Below are positions 1-9,389 of a DNA stretch of 64,000 nt, piece by piece. The notes under the pieces were generated by a model. That model did no database searches. It worked only from the letters and a program-made list of their open reading frames with translations, and had not been told where the DNA came from. The translations under genes were made by a program, and so were the position numbers. How positions within the stretch are numbered: position 1 is the first letter of the stretch; each line of letters opens with the position of its first letter. Location: NCBI RefSeq assembly GCF_014268785.2, contig NZ_JABWRD020000003.1:248001-312000 (forward strand), read 5' to 3'. The stretch comes from Pseudomonas shirazensis (GTDB lineage Bacteria; Pseudomonadota; Gammaproteobacteria; Pseudomonadales; Pseudomonadaceae).

Positions 1-219
1 TGGGGTACCTACATGTTCTTCCGCGACAACCCGCGTGGCATTCACCACGAACTGTGGGATCACGTCGCCGGTTGCCGCCAGTATTTCAACGTCACCCGCG
101 ACACCGTGACCTACGAAATTCTGGAAACCTACAAGATCGGCGAGAAGCCGCAGATCACTGCCGCCAGCAAGGCTAGCGCCGCGCCGTCGACCGTCAAAGG
201 CCTGGGGGAAAAAGTATGA
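1..219 (+). CDS. soxD: Sarcosine oxidase delta subunit, C-terminal part (5' end outside window)
   Basis: The frame is open from the first base and ends with TGA at 217-219, so only the last 72 residues are visible. They include a WGTYMFFRDNPRG stretch and HELWDHVAGCRQYFNV, which I recognise as the end of the small delta subunit of heterotetrameric sarcosine oxidase. The complex oxidatively demethylates sarcosine to glycine, feeding the methyl group to tetrahydrofolate or releasing formaldehyde. The stop overlaps the soxA start (GTATGA), which indicates translational coupling. The soxB and glyA genes normally found upstream are outside the window. Confidence 0.9.
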   Translation, partial: WGTYMFFRDNPRGIHHELWDHVAGCRQYFNVTRDTVTYEILETYKIGEKPQITAASKASAAPSTVKGLGEKV

Positions 220-3200
220 GCCAGAGTTATCGCCTTGCCAGCGGCGGCCGTGTCAACCGCGGCAAAGTCCTCAATTTCAGCTTCAACGGCAAGACCTATC
301 AGGGTTACGAAGGTGACAGCCTGGCTGCCGCGTTGCTCGCCAACGGCGTCGACGTCGTCGGCCGCAGCTTCAAGTATTCGCGGCCTCGCGGGATCATTGC
401 AGCCGGCACCGAAGAGCCGAATGCGATCCTGCAGATCGGTTCCAGCGAAGCCACCCAGATCCCCAACGTGCGCGCCACTCAGCAGCCGCTGTATGCCGGC
501 CTGGTCGCGACCAGCACCAACGGCTGGCCGAACGTCAACAACGACGTGATGGGCATCCTCGGCAAGGTCGGTGGCAGCATGATGCCGCCGGGCTTCTACT
601 ACAAAACCTTCATGTACCCGAAATCGTTCTGGATGACTTACGAGAAGTACATCCGCAAAGCCGCCGGCCTCGGTCGCGCGCCGCTGCAGAACGATCCGGA
701 CAGCTACGACTACATGAACCACCACTGCGACGTGCTGATCGTCGGTGCTGGCCCTGCCGGCCTGGCCGCAGCGCTGGCCGCTGGCCGCAGCGGTGCGCGG
801 GTGATCATCGCCGATGAGCAGGAAGAGTTCGGCGGCAGCCTGCTCGACAGCCGTGAGACTCTCGATGGCAAGCCTGCCACCGACTGGGTCGCGGCTACCG
901 TGGCCGAGCTGCAAGGCATGGCCGAAGTGCTGGTACTGCCACGCGCTACCGTCAACGGTTACCACGACCATAACTTCCTGACCATCCACGAGCGCCTGAC
1001 CGACCACCTCGGTGACCGCGCGCCGATTGGCCAGGTGCGTCATCGCGTCCACCGCGTGCGTGCCAAGCAAGTTGTGCTGGCGGCTGGCGCCCACGAGCGT
1101 CCGCTGGTGTACGGCAACAACGATGTGCCGGGCAACATGCTCGCCGGCGCTGTCTCCACCTACGTGCGTCGCTACGGCGTGGCGCCTGGGCGCAAGCTGG
1201 TGCTGTCGACCAACAACGACCACGCCTATCGCGTGGCGCTGGACTGGCACGATGCCGGCCTGCAAGTGGTTGCGATCGCCGATGCACGGCACAATCCACG
1301 CGGTTCGCTGGTAGAAGAAGCACGCGCCAAGGGCATTCGCATCCTCACTTCCAGCGCTGTGGTTGAGGCGGCTGGCAGCAAGCATGTGACCGGTGCGCGG
1401 GTTGCCGCCATCGACGCCCAGGCGTTCACCGTGACCAGCCCTGGCGAAACCCTGGCCTGCGACCTGATCGCGACCTCCGGCGGCTACAGCCCGATCGTTC
1501 ACCTGGCCTCGCACCTTGGCGGGCGTCCGGTATGGCGTGAAGACATCCTCGGTTTCGTCCCGGGTGATGCGCCGCAAAAGCGCGTCTGTGTTGGCGGCAT
1601 GAATGGCGTCTACCCGCTCGGTGATGTCCTGGCCGATGGTTTTGAAGGTGGCGTGCGCGCCGCTACCGAAGCCGGCTTCAAGGCCGTGGTCGGTACCCTG
1701 CCCAAAGCCGTCCAGCGTACCGAGGAGCCTACCCTGGCTTTGTTCCAGGTGCCGCATGACAAAGGCACTCGTGGGCCGAAGCAGTTCGTTGATCAGCAGA
1801 ACGACGTCACCGCTGCCGGCATCGAGCTGGCGACCCGTGAAGGCTTCGAGTCGGTCGAACACGTCAAGCGCTACACCGCGCTGGGCTTTGGTACCGACCA
1901 GGGCAAGCTGGGCAACATCAACGGCCTGGCCATCGCCGCCCGTTCGCTGGGTATCAGCATTGCGCAGATGGGCACCACCATGTTCCGCCCCAACTACACG
2001 CCGGTTACCTTCGGTGCGGTAGCGGGCCGTCACTGTGGTCACCTGTTCGAGCCGGTACGCTTCACCGCGCTGCATTCCTGGCACGTTAAAAACGGCGCCG
2101 AGTTCGAGGATGTCGGCCAGTGGAAACGTCCGTGGTATTTCCCAAAACCCGGTGAAGACATCCACGCTGCTGTTGAGCGTGAGTGCAAGGCAGTGCGCGA
2201 CAGCGTCGGCCTGCTGGACGCCTCGACCCTCGGCAAGATCGACATTCAAGGCCCGGATGCGCGTGAGTTCCTCAACCGTATCTACACCAACGCCTGGACC
2301 AAGCTCGATGTGGGCAAGGCCCGTTATGGCCTGATGTGCAAGGAAGACGGCATGGTCTTCGACGACGGCGTGACCGCCTGCGTCGGCGACAACCACTTCA
2401 TCATGACCACCACGACCGGTGGCGCAGCGCGCGTGCTGGGCTGGATGGAGCTGTACCTGCAGACCGAATGGCCGGAACTGAAGGTGTACTTCACCTCGGT
2501 CACCGACCACTGGGCAACCATGACCTTGTCTGGCCCCAACAGCCGCAAGCTGCTGGCCGAGATCAGCGACATCGACCTGGACAAGGACGCCTTCCCGTTC
2601 ATGACCTGGAAGGAAGGCACCGTTGGCGGCGTGCCGGCGCGGGTGTTCCGCATCTCGTTCACCGGTGAGCTGTCGTACGAAGTCAACGTCCAGGCCAACT
2701 ACGCCATGGGTGTGCTGGAGAAGATCGTTGCTGCTGGCAAACAGTACAACCTGACCCCGTATGGCACCGAGACCATGCACGTGCTGCGTGCCGAGAAGGG
2801 CTTCATCATCGTTGGCCAGGATACCGATGGCTCGATGAACGCCGACGACCTCAACATGAGCTGGTGTGTCGGACGCAACAAGCCGTATTCGTGGATCGGC
2901 CTGCGTGGCATGAACCGCGAAGACTGCCTGCGCGAAGACCGCAAGCAACTGGTCGGGCTGAAGCCGATCAACCCTAAACAGTGGCTGCCGGAAGGCGCTC
3001 AGCTGGTGTTCGATCCGAAGCAGCCGATCCCGATGGACATGGTCGGTCACGTCACCTCCAGCTATGCCTCCAACTCCCTCGGCTATTCGTTCGCCATGGG
3101 TGTGGTCAAGGGTGGTCTCAAGCGCATGGGTGAGCGGGTGTATTCGCCGCAGGCCGATGGCAGCGTGATCGAAGCAGAGATTGTGTCTTCGGTGTTCTTC

Positions 3201-3230
3201 GATCCGAAGGGTGAGCGGCAGAACGTCTGA
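216..3230 (+). CDS. soxA: Sarcosine oxidase alpha subunit
   Basis: This 1004-residue protein has the full family length. Residues about 15-75 form a ferredoxin-like domain. CDVLIVGAGPAG at 171-182 starts a Rossmann dinucleotide-binding domain with the GxGxxG fold. From about residue 600 to the end the sequence resembles the T-protein (aminomethyltransferase) of glycine cleavage and should bind tetrahydrofolate. With the beta, gamma and delta subunits it oxidises sarcosine in the cytoplasm and transfers the C1 unit to THF. The ATG overlaps the soxD stop. A long open frame on the opposite strand (129-3290) is a high-GC shadow. Confidence 0.96.
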   Translation: MSQSYRLASGGRVNRGKVLNFSFNGKTYQGYEGDSLAAALLANGVDVVGRSFKYSRPRGIIAAGTEEPNAILQIGSSEATQIPNVRATQQPLYAGLVATSTNGWPNVNNDVMGILGKVGGSMMPPGFYYKTFMYPKSFWMTYEKYIRKAAGLGRAPLQNDPDSYDYMNHHCDVLIVGAGPAGLAAALAAGRSGARVIIADEQEEFGGSLLDSRETLDGKPATDWVAATVAELQGMAEVLVLPRATVNGYHDHNFLTIHERLTDHLGDRAPIGQVRHRVHRVRAKQVVLAAGAHERPLVYGNNDVPGNMLAGAVSTYVRRYGVAPGRKLVLSTNNDHAYRVALDWHDAGLQVVAIADARHNPRGSLVEEARAKGIRILTSSAVVEAAGSKHVTGARVAAIDAQAFTVTSPGETLACDLIATSGGYSPIVHLASHLGGRPVWREDILGFVPGDAPQKRVCVGGMNGVYPLGDVLADGFEGGVRAATEAGFKAVVGTLPKAVQRTEEPTLALFQVPHDKGTRGPKQFVDQQNDVTAAGIELATREGFESVEHVKRYTALGFGTDQGKLGNINGLAIAARSLGISIAQMGTTMFRPNYTPVTFGAVAGRHCGHLFEPVRFTALHSWHVKNGAEFEDVGQWKRPWYFPKPGEDIHAAVERECKAVRDSVGLLDASTLGKIDIQGPDAREFLNRIYTNAWTKLDVGKARYGLMCKEDGMVFDDGVTACVGDNHFIMTTTTGGAARVLGWMELYLQTEWPELKVYFTSVTDHWATMTLSGPNSRKLLAEISDIDLDKDAFPFMTWKEGTVGGVPARVFRISFTGELSYEVNVQANYAMGVLEKIVAAGKQYNLTPYGTETMHVLRAEKGFIIVGQDTDGSMNADDLNMSWCVGRNKPYSWIGLRGMNREDCLREDRKQLVGLKPINPKQWLPEGAQLVFDPKQPIPMDMVGHVTSSYASNSLGYSFAMGVVKGGLKRMGERVYSPQADGSVIEAEIVSSVFFDPKGERQNV

Positions 3231-3311
3231 CACCAGACCGATGCTCAACTCTCGTGGCCGCGGCCGAGCGCCGCTGCCACGCCTGAACACAAGAATTCAA
3301 GGCAGGTAACA

Positions 3312-3944
3312 ATGAGCGCTATCAACGTCTTCCAGCAAAACCCCGGCGCCGAGGCCAAGGCCCAGACGCCGCTGCACCATGCAGACCTCGCCAGCCTGGT
3401 GGGCAAGGGCCGCAACAACGCAGGCGTGACCCTGCGCGAGAAAAAACTGCTCGGTCATCTGACCTTGCGTGGCGACGGCCATGATCCGGCCTTTGCCAGC
3501 GGTGTACACAAGGCACTCGGCCTGGAGCTGCCGGTAGCCCTGACCGTGGTCGCCAAGGGCGAGACCTCGCTGCAATGGGTTGGCCCGGATGAGTGGCTGC
3601 TGATCGTCCCGGGCGGGCAGGAGTTTGCGGTCGAGCAGCAACTGCGCAACGCCCTCGCGGGCTTGCACATTCAGGTGGTCAACGTCAGCGGCGGGCAGAC
3701 CCTGCTCGAGCTGCAGGGCGCCAACGTGCGCGACGTGCTGATGAAATCCACCAGCTATGATGTACATCCAAACAACTTCCCGGTGGGCAAGGCGGTCGGC
3801 ACGGTGTTCGCCAAGTCGCAGTTGGTGATCCGCCGCACCGGTGAAGACACCTGGGAACTGGTGATTCGCCGCAGCTTCGCCGATTACTGGTGGATGTGGC
3901 TGCAGGACGCCTCGGCTGAATACGGCCTGAGCATCGAAGCCTAA
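3312..3944 (+). CDS. soxG: Sarcosine oxidase gamma subunit
   Basis: The 210-residue product has the size and sequence character of SoxG, including GPDEWLLI and the C-terminal RRSFADYWWMWLQDA. The gamma subunit is a structural partner that also resembles part of the aminomethyltransferase fold. It starts 81 bases after soxA with ATG preceded by GGCAGGTAAC, a weak ribosome site. It lies in the sox operon and is followed 10 bases later by purU, so the two are probably co-transcribed. Confidence 0.95.
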   Translation: MSAINVFQQNPGAEAKAQTPLHHADLASLVGKGRNNAGVTLREKKLLGHLTLRGDGHDPAFASGVHKALGLELPVALTVVAKGETSLQWVGPDEWLLIVPGGQEFAVEQQLRNALAGLHIQVVNVSGGQTLLELQGANVRDVLMKSTSYDVHPNNFPVGKAVGTVFAKSQLVIRRTGEDTWELVIRRSFADYWWMWLQDASAEYGLSIEA

Positions 3945-3954
3945 GGAGAGTTAC

Positions 3955-4812
3955 ATGAGTCGGGCACCGGATACCTGGATTCTCACCGCCGACTGCCCGA
4001 GCATGCTCGGCACTGTCGATGTGGTGACGCGGTTTCTCTACGAGCAGCGTTGCTATGTCACCGAGCACCACTCCTTCGATGATCGGCTGTCGGGGCGCTT
4101 CTTCATTCGCGTCGAGTTCCGCCAGCCAGGTGATTTCGATGAGGCGGGTTTTCGTGATGGCCTGGCCGAGCGCAGCGATGCGTTTGGCATGACCTTCGAG
4201 CTGACCGCACCCAATCACCGGCCCAAGGTGGTGATCATGGTGTCCAAGGCCGATCACTGCCTCAACGACTTGCTGTATCGCCAGCGCATCGGCCAGCTGG
4301 GCATGGAGGTGGTCGCGGTGATCTCCAACCACCCCGATCTCGAACCGCTGGCGCAGTGGCACAAGATCCCTTACTACCACTTCGCCCTCGACCCCAACGA
4401 CAAACCGGCGCAAGAGCGCAAGGTGCTCAAGGTGATCGAAGACAGTGGTGCCGAGCTGGTGATCCTGGCGCGCTACATGCAGGTGCTGTCGCCTGAGCTG
4501 TGCCGGCGTCTGGATGGCTGGGCGATCAATATTCATCACTCGCTGCTGCCAGGTTTCAAGGGCGCCAAGCCTTATCACCAGGCGTACAACAAGGGCGTGA
4601 AGATGGTCGGTGCCACCGCGCACTACATCAACAACGACCTTGATGAAGGGCCGATCATTGCCCAGGGCGTTGAGGTGGTGGACCACAGCCACTACCCTGA
4701 AGACCTGATTGCCAAAGGCCGCGATATCGAAGGGCTGACCTTGGCCCGGGCGGTGGGTTATCACATCGAGCGGCGGGTGTTTCTCAACGCCAATCGGACG
4801 GTAGTGCTCTGA
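3955..4812 (+). CDS. purU: Formyltetrahydrofolate deformylase
   Basis: The 285-residue protein hydrolyses 10-formyl-THF to formate and THF. Residues 1-85 form an ACT domain (ILTADCPSMLG), followed by a formyltransferase fold with the catalytic-region motif INIHHSLLPGFKGAKPY near residue 190. The preceding AAGGAGAG is a strong ribosome binding site with good spacing to the ATG. Its place directly behind soxG suggests a role in releasing THF from C1 units generated by sarcosine oxidation. A REP doublet follows the gene. Confidence 0.96.
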   Translation: MSRAPDTWILTADCPSMLGTVDVVTRFLYEQRCYVTEHHSFDDRLSGRFFIRVEFRQPGDFDEAGFRDGLAERSDAFGMTFELTAPNHRPKVVIMVSKADHCLNDLLYRQRIGQLGMEVVAVISNHPDLEPLAQWHKIPYYHFALDPNDKPAQERKVLKVIEDSGAELVILARYMQVLSPELCRRLDGWAINIHHSLLPGFKGAKPYHQAYNKGVKMVGATAHYINNDLDEGPIIAQGVEVVDHSHYPEDLIAKGRDIEGLTLARAVGYHIERRVFLNANRTVVL

Positions 4813-4816
4813 GATT

Positions 4817-4943
4817 GCTGGGGCTGCTGCGCAGCCCTTTCGCGACACAAGGCCGCTCCTACAAAGGACCGCATAGCCTGGGCCGACGCGGTCCCCTGTA
4901 GAGCGGCCTTGTGTCGCGAAAGGGGCGCAAAGCGCCCCCAGCT
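4817..4943. repeat. REP doublet (inverted pair of REP elements)
   Basis: Two REP elements face each other between purU and fdhA. A perfect 21-base inverted repeat pairs 4838-4858 with 4901-4921, and smaller GC hairpins flank it (GGGCTGCTGCGCAGCCC on the left, GGGGCGCAAAGCGCCCC on the right). The core contains the GGCCGCTCCTACA type of Pseudomonas REPs. A closely related doublet lies at 46330-46450. It probably ends or stabilises the purU transcript. No REP-associated transposase is in the window. Confidence 0.85.
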
Positions 4944-5107
4944 ATCTCAACCCCTACCTGGCGCCCGCTGACAAGCCACTGTCGTTTCCAGTCACAACCG
5001 CCGGCGCCCACAAGCCCACAATTCCCTCATTCCAGTAGTACATGCCGCCCATGGATGGCGGCGCTTCAACCAACGCTGCATAAGTACAAATCAAGCGAGG
5101 TAAGAGC

Positions 5108-6307
5108 ATGTCTGGTAACCGTGGAGTGGTGTATCTCGGTGGCGGCAAAGTCGAGGTGCGAAACATTGACTACCCAAAAATGCAGGACCCGCGCGGCAAG
5201 AAAATCGAGCACGGCGTGATCCTCAAGGTGGTCTCCACCAACATCTGCGGCTCAGACCAGCACATGGTTCGTGGCCGCACCACCGCCCAGGTGGGCCTGG
5301 TACTCGGCCATGAAATCACCGGCGAAATCATCGAGATGGGTAGTGATGTCGAGCGCATGAAGATCGGCGACCTGGTCTCGGTTCCGTTCAACGTCGCGTG
5401 CGGACGCTGCCGTTCCTGCAAGGAAATGCACACCGGTGTATGCCTGACCGTCAACCCGGCACGTGCCGGCGGCGCCTACGGTTATGTCGACATGGGTGAC
5501 TGGACCGGCGGCCAGGCGGAGTACGTGCTGGTGCCCTACGCCGACTTCAACCTGCTGAAACTGCCCGATCGCGACAAGGCCATGGAGAAGATCCGTGACC
5601 TGACCTGCCTGTCGGACATTCTGCCCACCGGCTACCACGGTGCAGTCACCGCCGGCGTCGGCCCGGGCAGTACTGTCTACGTGGCAGGCGCCGGCCCGGT
5701 CGGTCTGGCCGCTGCAGCGTCGGCACGCCTGCTGGGCGCCGCCTGCGTAATCGTCGGCGACTTGAACCCGCTACGCCTGGCTCATGCCAAGTCACAGGGC
5801 TTCGAGGTGGTCGATCTGTCCAAGGACACCCCGCTGCACGAACAGATCATCGACATCCTTGGCGAGCCGGAAGTGGACTGTGCCGTCGATGCGGTAGGTT
5901 TCGAGGCGCGCGGTCACGGCCATGAAGGGGCCAAGCACGAAGCACCGGCGACAGTCCTCAACTCGCTGATGCAGGTTACCCGTGTCGCAGGCAGCATCGG
6001 TATCCCCGGCCTGTACGTCACCGAAGATCCGGGTGCAGTGGACGCAGCGGCCAAGATCGGCGCACTGAGCATCCGCTTTGGCCTGGGCTGGGCCAAGTCG
6101 CACAGCTTCCACACCGGCCAGACCCCTACCATGAAGTACAACCGCCAGTTGATGCAGGCGATCATGTGGGACCGGATCAACATCGCCGAGGTGGTGGGGG
6201 TGCAGGTGATCAGCCTGGACCAGGCGCCGGAAGGATACGGCGAGTTCGATGCTGGCGTGCCGAAGAAATTCGTCATCGACCCGCACAAGACCTTTAGCGC
6301 TGCGTGA
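5108..6307 (+). CDS. fdhA: Glutathione-independent formaldehyde dehydrogenase
   Basis: This 399-residue zinc-dependent dehydrogenase of the MDR superfamily oxidises formaldehyde to formate with NAD. Visible features are the catalytic zinc region NICGSD with Cys47, GHE with His68, the structural zinc cluster CGRCRSCKEMHTGVC, and the Rossmann motif GAGPVG. Length and sequence fit the Pseudomonas FdhA type. GAGGTAAGAGC precedes the ATG. Its place after sox/purU fits detoxification of formaldehyde released during sarcosine demethylation. The 295-base gap and REP doublet in front suggest its own promoter. Confidence 0.95.
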   Translation: MSGNRGVVYLGGGKVEVRNIDYPKMQDPRGKKIEHGVILKVVSTNICGSDQHMVRGRTTAQVGLVLGHEITGEIIEMGSDVERMKIGDLVSVPFNVACGRCRSCKEMHTGVCLTVNPARAGGAYGYVDMGDWTGGQAEYVLVPYADFNLLKLPDRDKAMEKIRDLTCLSDILPTGYHGAVTAGVGPGSTVYVAGAGPVGLAAAASARLLGAACVIVGDLNPLRLAHAKSQGFEVVDLSKDTPLHEQIIDILGEPEVDCAVDAVGFEARGHGHEGAKHEAPATVLNSLMQVTRVAGSIGIPGLYVTEDPGAVDAAAKIGALSIRFGLGWAKSHSFHTGQTPTMKYNRQLMQAIMWDRINIAEVVGVQVISLDQAPEGYGEFDAGVPKKFVIDPHKTFSAA

Positions 6308-6313
6308 TTCTTT

Positions 6314-6332
6314 GGGGCCGCTCTGCGGCCCC
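6314..6332 (+). terminator. GC hairpin after fdhA
   Basis: A perfect 8-base stem (GGGGCCGC / GCGGCCCC) with a TCT loop lies seven bases past the fdhA stop. The T-run is poor (GATTT), so termination may be partial. Confidence 0.6.
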
Positions 6333-6414
6333 GATTTCCACCCAGGAACAAACCCCAAAAACCCCAGTCCAATGCCTCGTTTCCCAGGCCATCCCGGCCG
6401 ACGAGGTCCCCCCG

Positions 6415-6990
6415 ATGAAAGCGCTCACCCTGGCAACCTTGATGACCCTGGCTGCAAGCCCGGCGTTCGCCTTCAACCTCAATGACGCCGCCAACGCCGT
6501 GTCTGCCATGCAGGCTCCCACTCAACAGGGCAAGGTACAGGCCCCCGCCGAATCGGCCAACCTGCTCAACACCCTCGGCAACCAACTGAACATCACCCCC
6601 GAACAAGCCATCGGCGGCGCAGGAGCAATGCTGGGCCTGGCCCGCAACAACCTCAGCACTGCCGACTACGGCCAGTTGACTCAGGCTGTACCCGGATTGG
6701 ATCTGCTCGCCGGGGCTAACGCACTTGGCGGTCTGGGTGGTTTGGGCGGCCTGCTGGGCAACGGTGGCGACAATCAATCCGGCCTGAACAACGCTCTGGG
6801 CGGCAACGTCGAGAACCGCAACGACCTCAATGACGCCTTCAAGGCGCTGGGTATGGATACCGGCATGATCGGCCAGTTTGCCCCGCTGATCCTGCAGTAC
6901 CTCGGCCAGCAAGGCCTGGCCGGCTCGCTGCTGCAGAACCTGGGCAGCCTGTGGGGCTCGCCTGCGGTGGCCACCCCACCGTCGATCTGA
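6415..6990 (+). CDS. DUF2780-like secreted protein
   Basis: I chose the ATG at 6415 (191 residues) because it opens directly on a signal peptide, MKALTLATLMTLAASPAFA. The longer frame starting at 6304 would bury that signal behind the terminator hairpin. The mature part is rich in Asn, Gln and Gly and has a glycine run around GGLGGLGGLLGNGGDN, then a helical C-terminus. This resembles the DUF2780 (VcgC/VcgE-like) family, whose function is not known to me. It is probably periplasmic. It stands alone between fdhA and a convergent acyltransferase gene. Confidence 0.7.
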   Translation: MKALTLATLMTLAASPAFAFNLNDAANAVSAMQAPTQQGKVQAPAESANLLNTLGNQLNITPEQAIGGAGAMLGLARNNLSTADYGQLTQAVPGLDLLAGANALGGLGGLGGLLGNGGDNQSGLNNALGGNVENRNDLNDAFKALGMDTGMIGQFAPLILQYLGQQGLAGSLLQNLGSLWGSPAVATPPSI

Positions 6991-7001
6991 ACCGCAATCG
7001 G

Positions 7002-7021
7002 CCCCGGCAAGTGCGCCGGGG
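7002..7021. terminator. Bidirectional hairpin between convergent genes
   Basis: CCCCGGC at 7002-7008 pairs with GCCGGGG at 7015-7021 around a six-base loop. It lies between the stops of the DUF2780 gene and the convergent acyltransferase gene and can serve both. There is no marked T-run. Confidence 0.5.
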
Positions 7022-7909
7022 TCAGGCCAGCTCGGCGCGCAGTTGCTCGATGCGCTGGTCCTTGTCCAGCCACAGCTGATTGACCCAAGCCTGCACGCGC
7101 TGGCGGAACAGCGGGTCGTTCTCGTAGTCGCCATCCCACAGGCTCGGGTCCAGCTCGTGCACCTGAATGTGGATGATCACCCGGCTGACGCTGCCGTTGA
7201 GCAAGTCCCAGAAGCCCGGTGCCTTGTTGCCGGGGTAGACGATGGTCACGTCCAGCAGCGCATCGAGCTGCTCACCCAGCGCTGCCAGCACAAACGCCAC
7301 GCCGCCGGCTTTGGGCTTGAGCAGGTGCTTGAACGGCGATTGCTGTTCGCGGCGCTTGGCTTCGGTGAAACGGGTGCCTTCGAGGTAGTTGACCACGGTC
7401 ACCGGCTGACGCTTGAACAGTTCGCAGGCGGCCTTGGTAATTTCCAGATCCTTGCCTTTGAGCTCCGGGTGCTTCTCCAGAAACGCCTTGCTGTAACGCT
7501 TCATGAACGGGTAGTCCAGACCCCACCAGGCCAGGCCCAGCAGTGGCACCCAGATCAGCTCCTTTTTCAGGAAAAACTTGAAGAACGGCACGCGCCGGTT
7601 AAGGCTTTCGATCAACGCCGGGATGTCCACCCAGCTCTGGTGGTTGCTGACGCACAGGTAGGAGGTGTCGGTGCGCAGGGTATCGACTCCACGTACGTCC
7701 CACTGGGTCGGCACGCACAGGGCAAAGATTGCCTTGTCGATGGCCGACCAGCTTTCGGCGAACCACATCACGGCGGCCGAGGCGTAGTCGCGGCCGCGCC
7801 CGGGCAGTACCAGCTTGAGCAGGGCGAACACCATCAATGGGCAGATCATCACCACCGTGTTGAGCAGGAGCAAAAGGCCGGTAACGATCCCGGTCAGCAG
7901 GCGACGCAT
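7022..7909 (-). CDS. PlsC-type acyltransferase (YihG-like)
   Basis: The 295-residue protein belongs to the lysophosphatidate/glycerolipid acyltransferase family. It has the HX4D catalytic motif NHQSWVD (His90, Asp95) and the acceptor-binding motif EGTR at 175-178. Two N-terminal hydrophobic segments (about residues 5-35) would anchor it in the inner membrane. Length and the KxFLKKELIWVP region resemble YihG of E. coli more than the essential PlsC, so a role in adjusting phospholipid acyl chains is an inference. It is transcribed away from the 8092 gene. Confidence 0.85.
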   Translation of the reverse strand: MRRLLTGIVTGLLLLLNTVVMICPLMVFALLKLVLPGRGRDYASAAVMWFAESWSAIDKAIFALCVPTQWDVRGVDTLRTDTSYLCVSNHQSWVDIPALIESLNRRVPFFKFFLKKELIWVPLLGLAWWGLDYPFMKRYSKAFLEKHPELKGKDLEITKAACELFKRQPVTVVNYLEGTRFTEAKRREQQSPFKHLLKPKAGGVAFVLAALGEQLDALLDVTIVYPGNKAPGFWDLLNGSVSRVIIHIQVHELDPSLWDGDYENDPLFRQRVQAWVNQLWLDKDQRIEQLRAELA

Positions 7910-8091
7910 AAAAACACTCTTGTTGTATGAAATTGGCAGGCTGCAATGATAAATGCGCTAAACGCCTACGCCAAACTTCCTAGATCAGCAGGGCCAGACA
8001 AATGTTTCACATTATGTTGAGTAAGCTCGGGCAACGAACCTATCCCGTTGTTGCAGTCTAAGCACTGTCTTGTATTTAGGATGCCTGCCCT

Positions 8092-8598
8092 GTGAAATCG
8101 ATGCTTGCCCTGTTGTCGTTGCTCGCCCTGCCGGTCATGGCCGCCGAGCCGACCCTTTATGGCCGTTACGAGTACATCTCGCTGCCGGAAATCGGCGGCC
8201 AGACGTTGAAGGCGAAGATGGACACCGGTGCCCTGACCGCGTCGCTGTCGGCCAAGGATATCGAGCGGTTTACCCGCGACGGCGAAGACTGGGTGCGCTT
8301 CCGCCTGGCGACCAAGGATGCCGATGGCAAGGTCTACGAGCACAAGGTCGCGCGCATCAGCAAGATCAAGGCGCGTGCCGACGAAGACGAAGAAGAGGGC
8401 GAAACTGCTGAGGCCGCCAAGCGCCCGGTAGTCGATCTGGAGCTGTGCCTGGGCGGCGAGAAGCGCACCGTCGAGGTCAACCTGACCGACCGCAGCAGCT
8501 TCAACTATCCGCTGTTGATCGGTGCCAAGGCGTTGCGTGAGTTCAAGGCGGCGGTCAACCCGGCGCGTAGATACACCGCAGGCAAGCCTGGCTGCTGA
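8092..8598 (+). CDS. RimB/retropepsin-like protein with signal peptide
   Basis: This is a 168-residue protein of the family often annotated as ATP-dependent zinc protease (PF05618), which has a retropepsin-like fold. The motif MDTGALTASL places the candidate active-site aspartate at residue 44. GTG at 8092 gives MKSMLALLSLLALPVMA, a convincing signal peptide; ATG at 8101 would shorten it. An acidic stretch (DEDEEEGE, about residues 100-107) interrupts the domain. It lies upstream of creBC on the same strand with about 110 bases between, so linkage is uncertain. The substrate is unknown. Confidence 0.75.
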   Translation: MKSMLALLSLLALPVMAAEPTLYGRYEYISLPEIGGQTLKAKMDTGALTASLSAKDIERFTRDGEDWVRFRLATKDADGKVYEHKVARISKIKARADEDEEEGETAEAAKRPVVDLELCLGGEKRTVEVNLTDRSSFNYPLLIGAKALREFKAAVNPARRYTAGKPGC

Positions 8599-8708
8599 GG
8601 CGCCGCCCACGGCCAGGCAAAGGCAAGCTGCAAGTGCGAGCGGATCGGTGTAAGTTCACGCCATCCGCTTCGTCTTGAAGCTCACCGCTTGAGGCTTGCA
8701 GCCAGACC

Positions 8709-9389
8709 GTGGCCCACATTCTTATTGTTGAAGACGAATCGGCGATTGCCGATACCCTGATCTATGCCCTGCAGGCCGATGGCCACAGCACCGAGTGGGT
8801 TTCGCTCGGCAGCGCTGCGGTCGAGCGCCAGCGCCTGCTGCCAGCAGACCTGGTAATTCTGGACATCGGCCTGCCCGATATCAGTGGCTTTGAAACCTGT
8901 CGCCAGTTACGCCGTTTCAGCGAAGTGCCGGTGATGTTCCTGAGTGCCCGTGACGCTGAAATAGACCGCGTGCTGGGCCTGGAAATCGGTGCCGACGACT
9001 ACGTGGTCAAGCCGTTCAGCCCGCGGGAAGTGGCGGCGCGGGTGCGGGCGATCCTCAAGCGCATGGCGCCGCGCAGCGAAACGCCCGCTGTGGCGACGCT
9101 GTTTCAGGTCGACACGCTGCGCATGCAGATCGTTTACCGTGGTTTCAGCCTGGCCCTGACCCGTCACGAGTTTCGCCTGCTGCAGTGCTTGCTTGAGCAG
9201 CCGCAGCGGGTGTTCAGCCGCGAGCAGTTGCTCGACGCGCTGGGGGTAGCGGGGGACGCTGGCTACGAGCGCACCATCGACAGTCATATCAAGAGCCTGC
9301 GCGCCAAGCTGCGCCAGGTCGCCGCTGACGCCGAGCCGATCCAGACCCACCGCGGCCTGGGCTACAGCTACAGCCCGGAACACGCCTGA
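8709..9389 (+). CDS. creB: Response regulator CreB
   Basis: The 226-residue OmpR/PhoB-type regulator has a receiver domain with phospho-acceptor Asp52 (LVILDIGLPD), the conserved lysine in DDYVVKPFSP, and a C-terminal winged helix ending in TIDSHIKSLRAKLR and HRGLGYSY. The start is GTG at 8709; no in-frame ATG near it would keep the start of the receiver domain (HILIVEDE). It overlaps creC by the TGATG arrangement and is followed by creD, which identifies the pair as CreBC. In Pseudomonas the system is linked to beta-lactam response and metabolic control. Confidence 0.9.
   Translation: MAHILIVEDESAIADTLIYALQADGHSTEWVSLGSAAVERQRLLPADLVILDIGLPDISGFETCRQLRRFSEVPVMFLSARDAEIDRVLGLEIGADDYVVKPFSPREVAARVRAILKRMAPRSETPAVATLFQVDTLRMQIVYRGFSLALTRHEFRLLQCLLEQPQRVFSREQLLDALGVAGDAGYERTIDSHIKSLRAKLRQVAADAEPIQTHRGLGYSYSPEHA

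Noticed and set aside
129..3290. 1053-codon open frame antisense to soxA
   Set aside because: It is a shadow of soxA codon bias in high-GC DNA. It has no family motifs and covers a certain gene completely.
8006..8021. TTCACATTATGTTGAG as a CreB cre-tag upstream of the retropepsin-like gene
   Set aside because: The second half-site matches TTCAC in only three of five bases; too weak.
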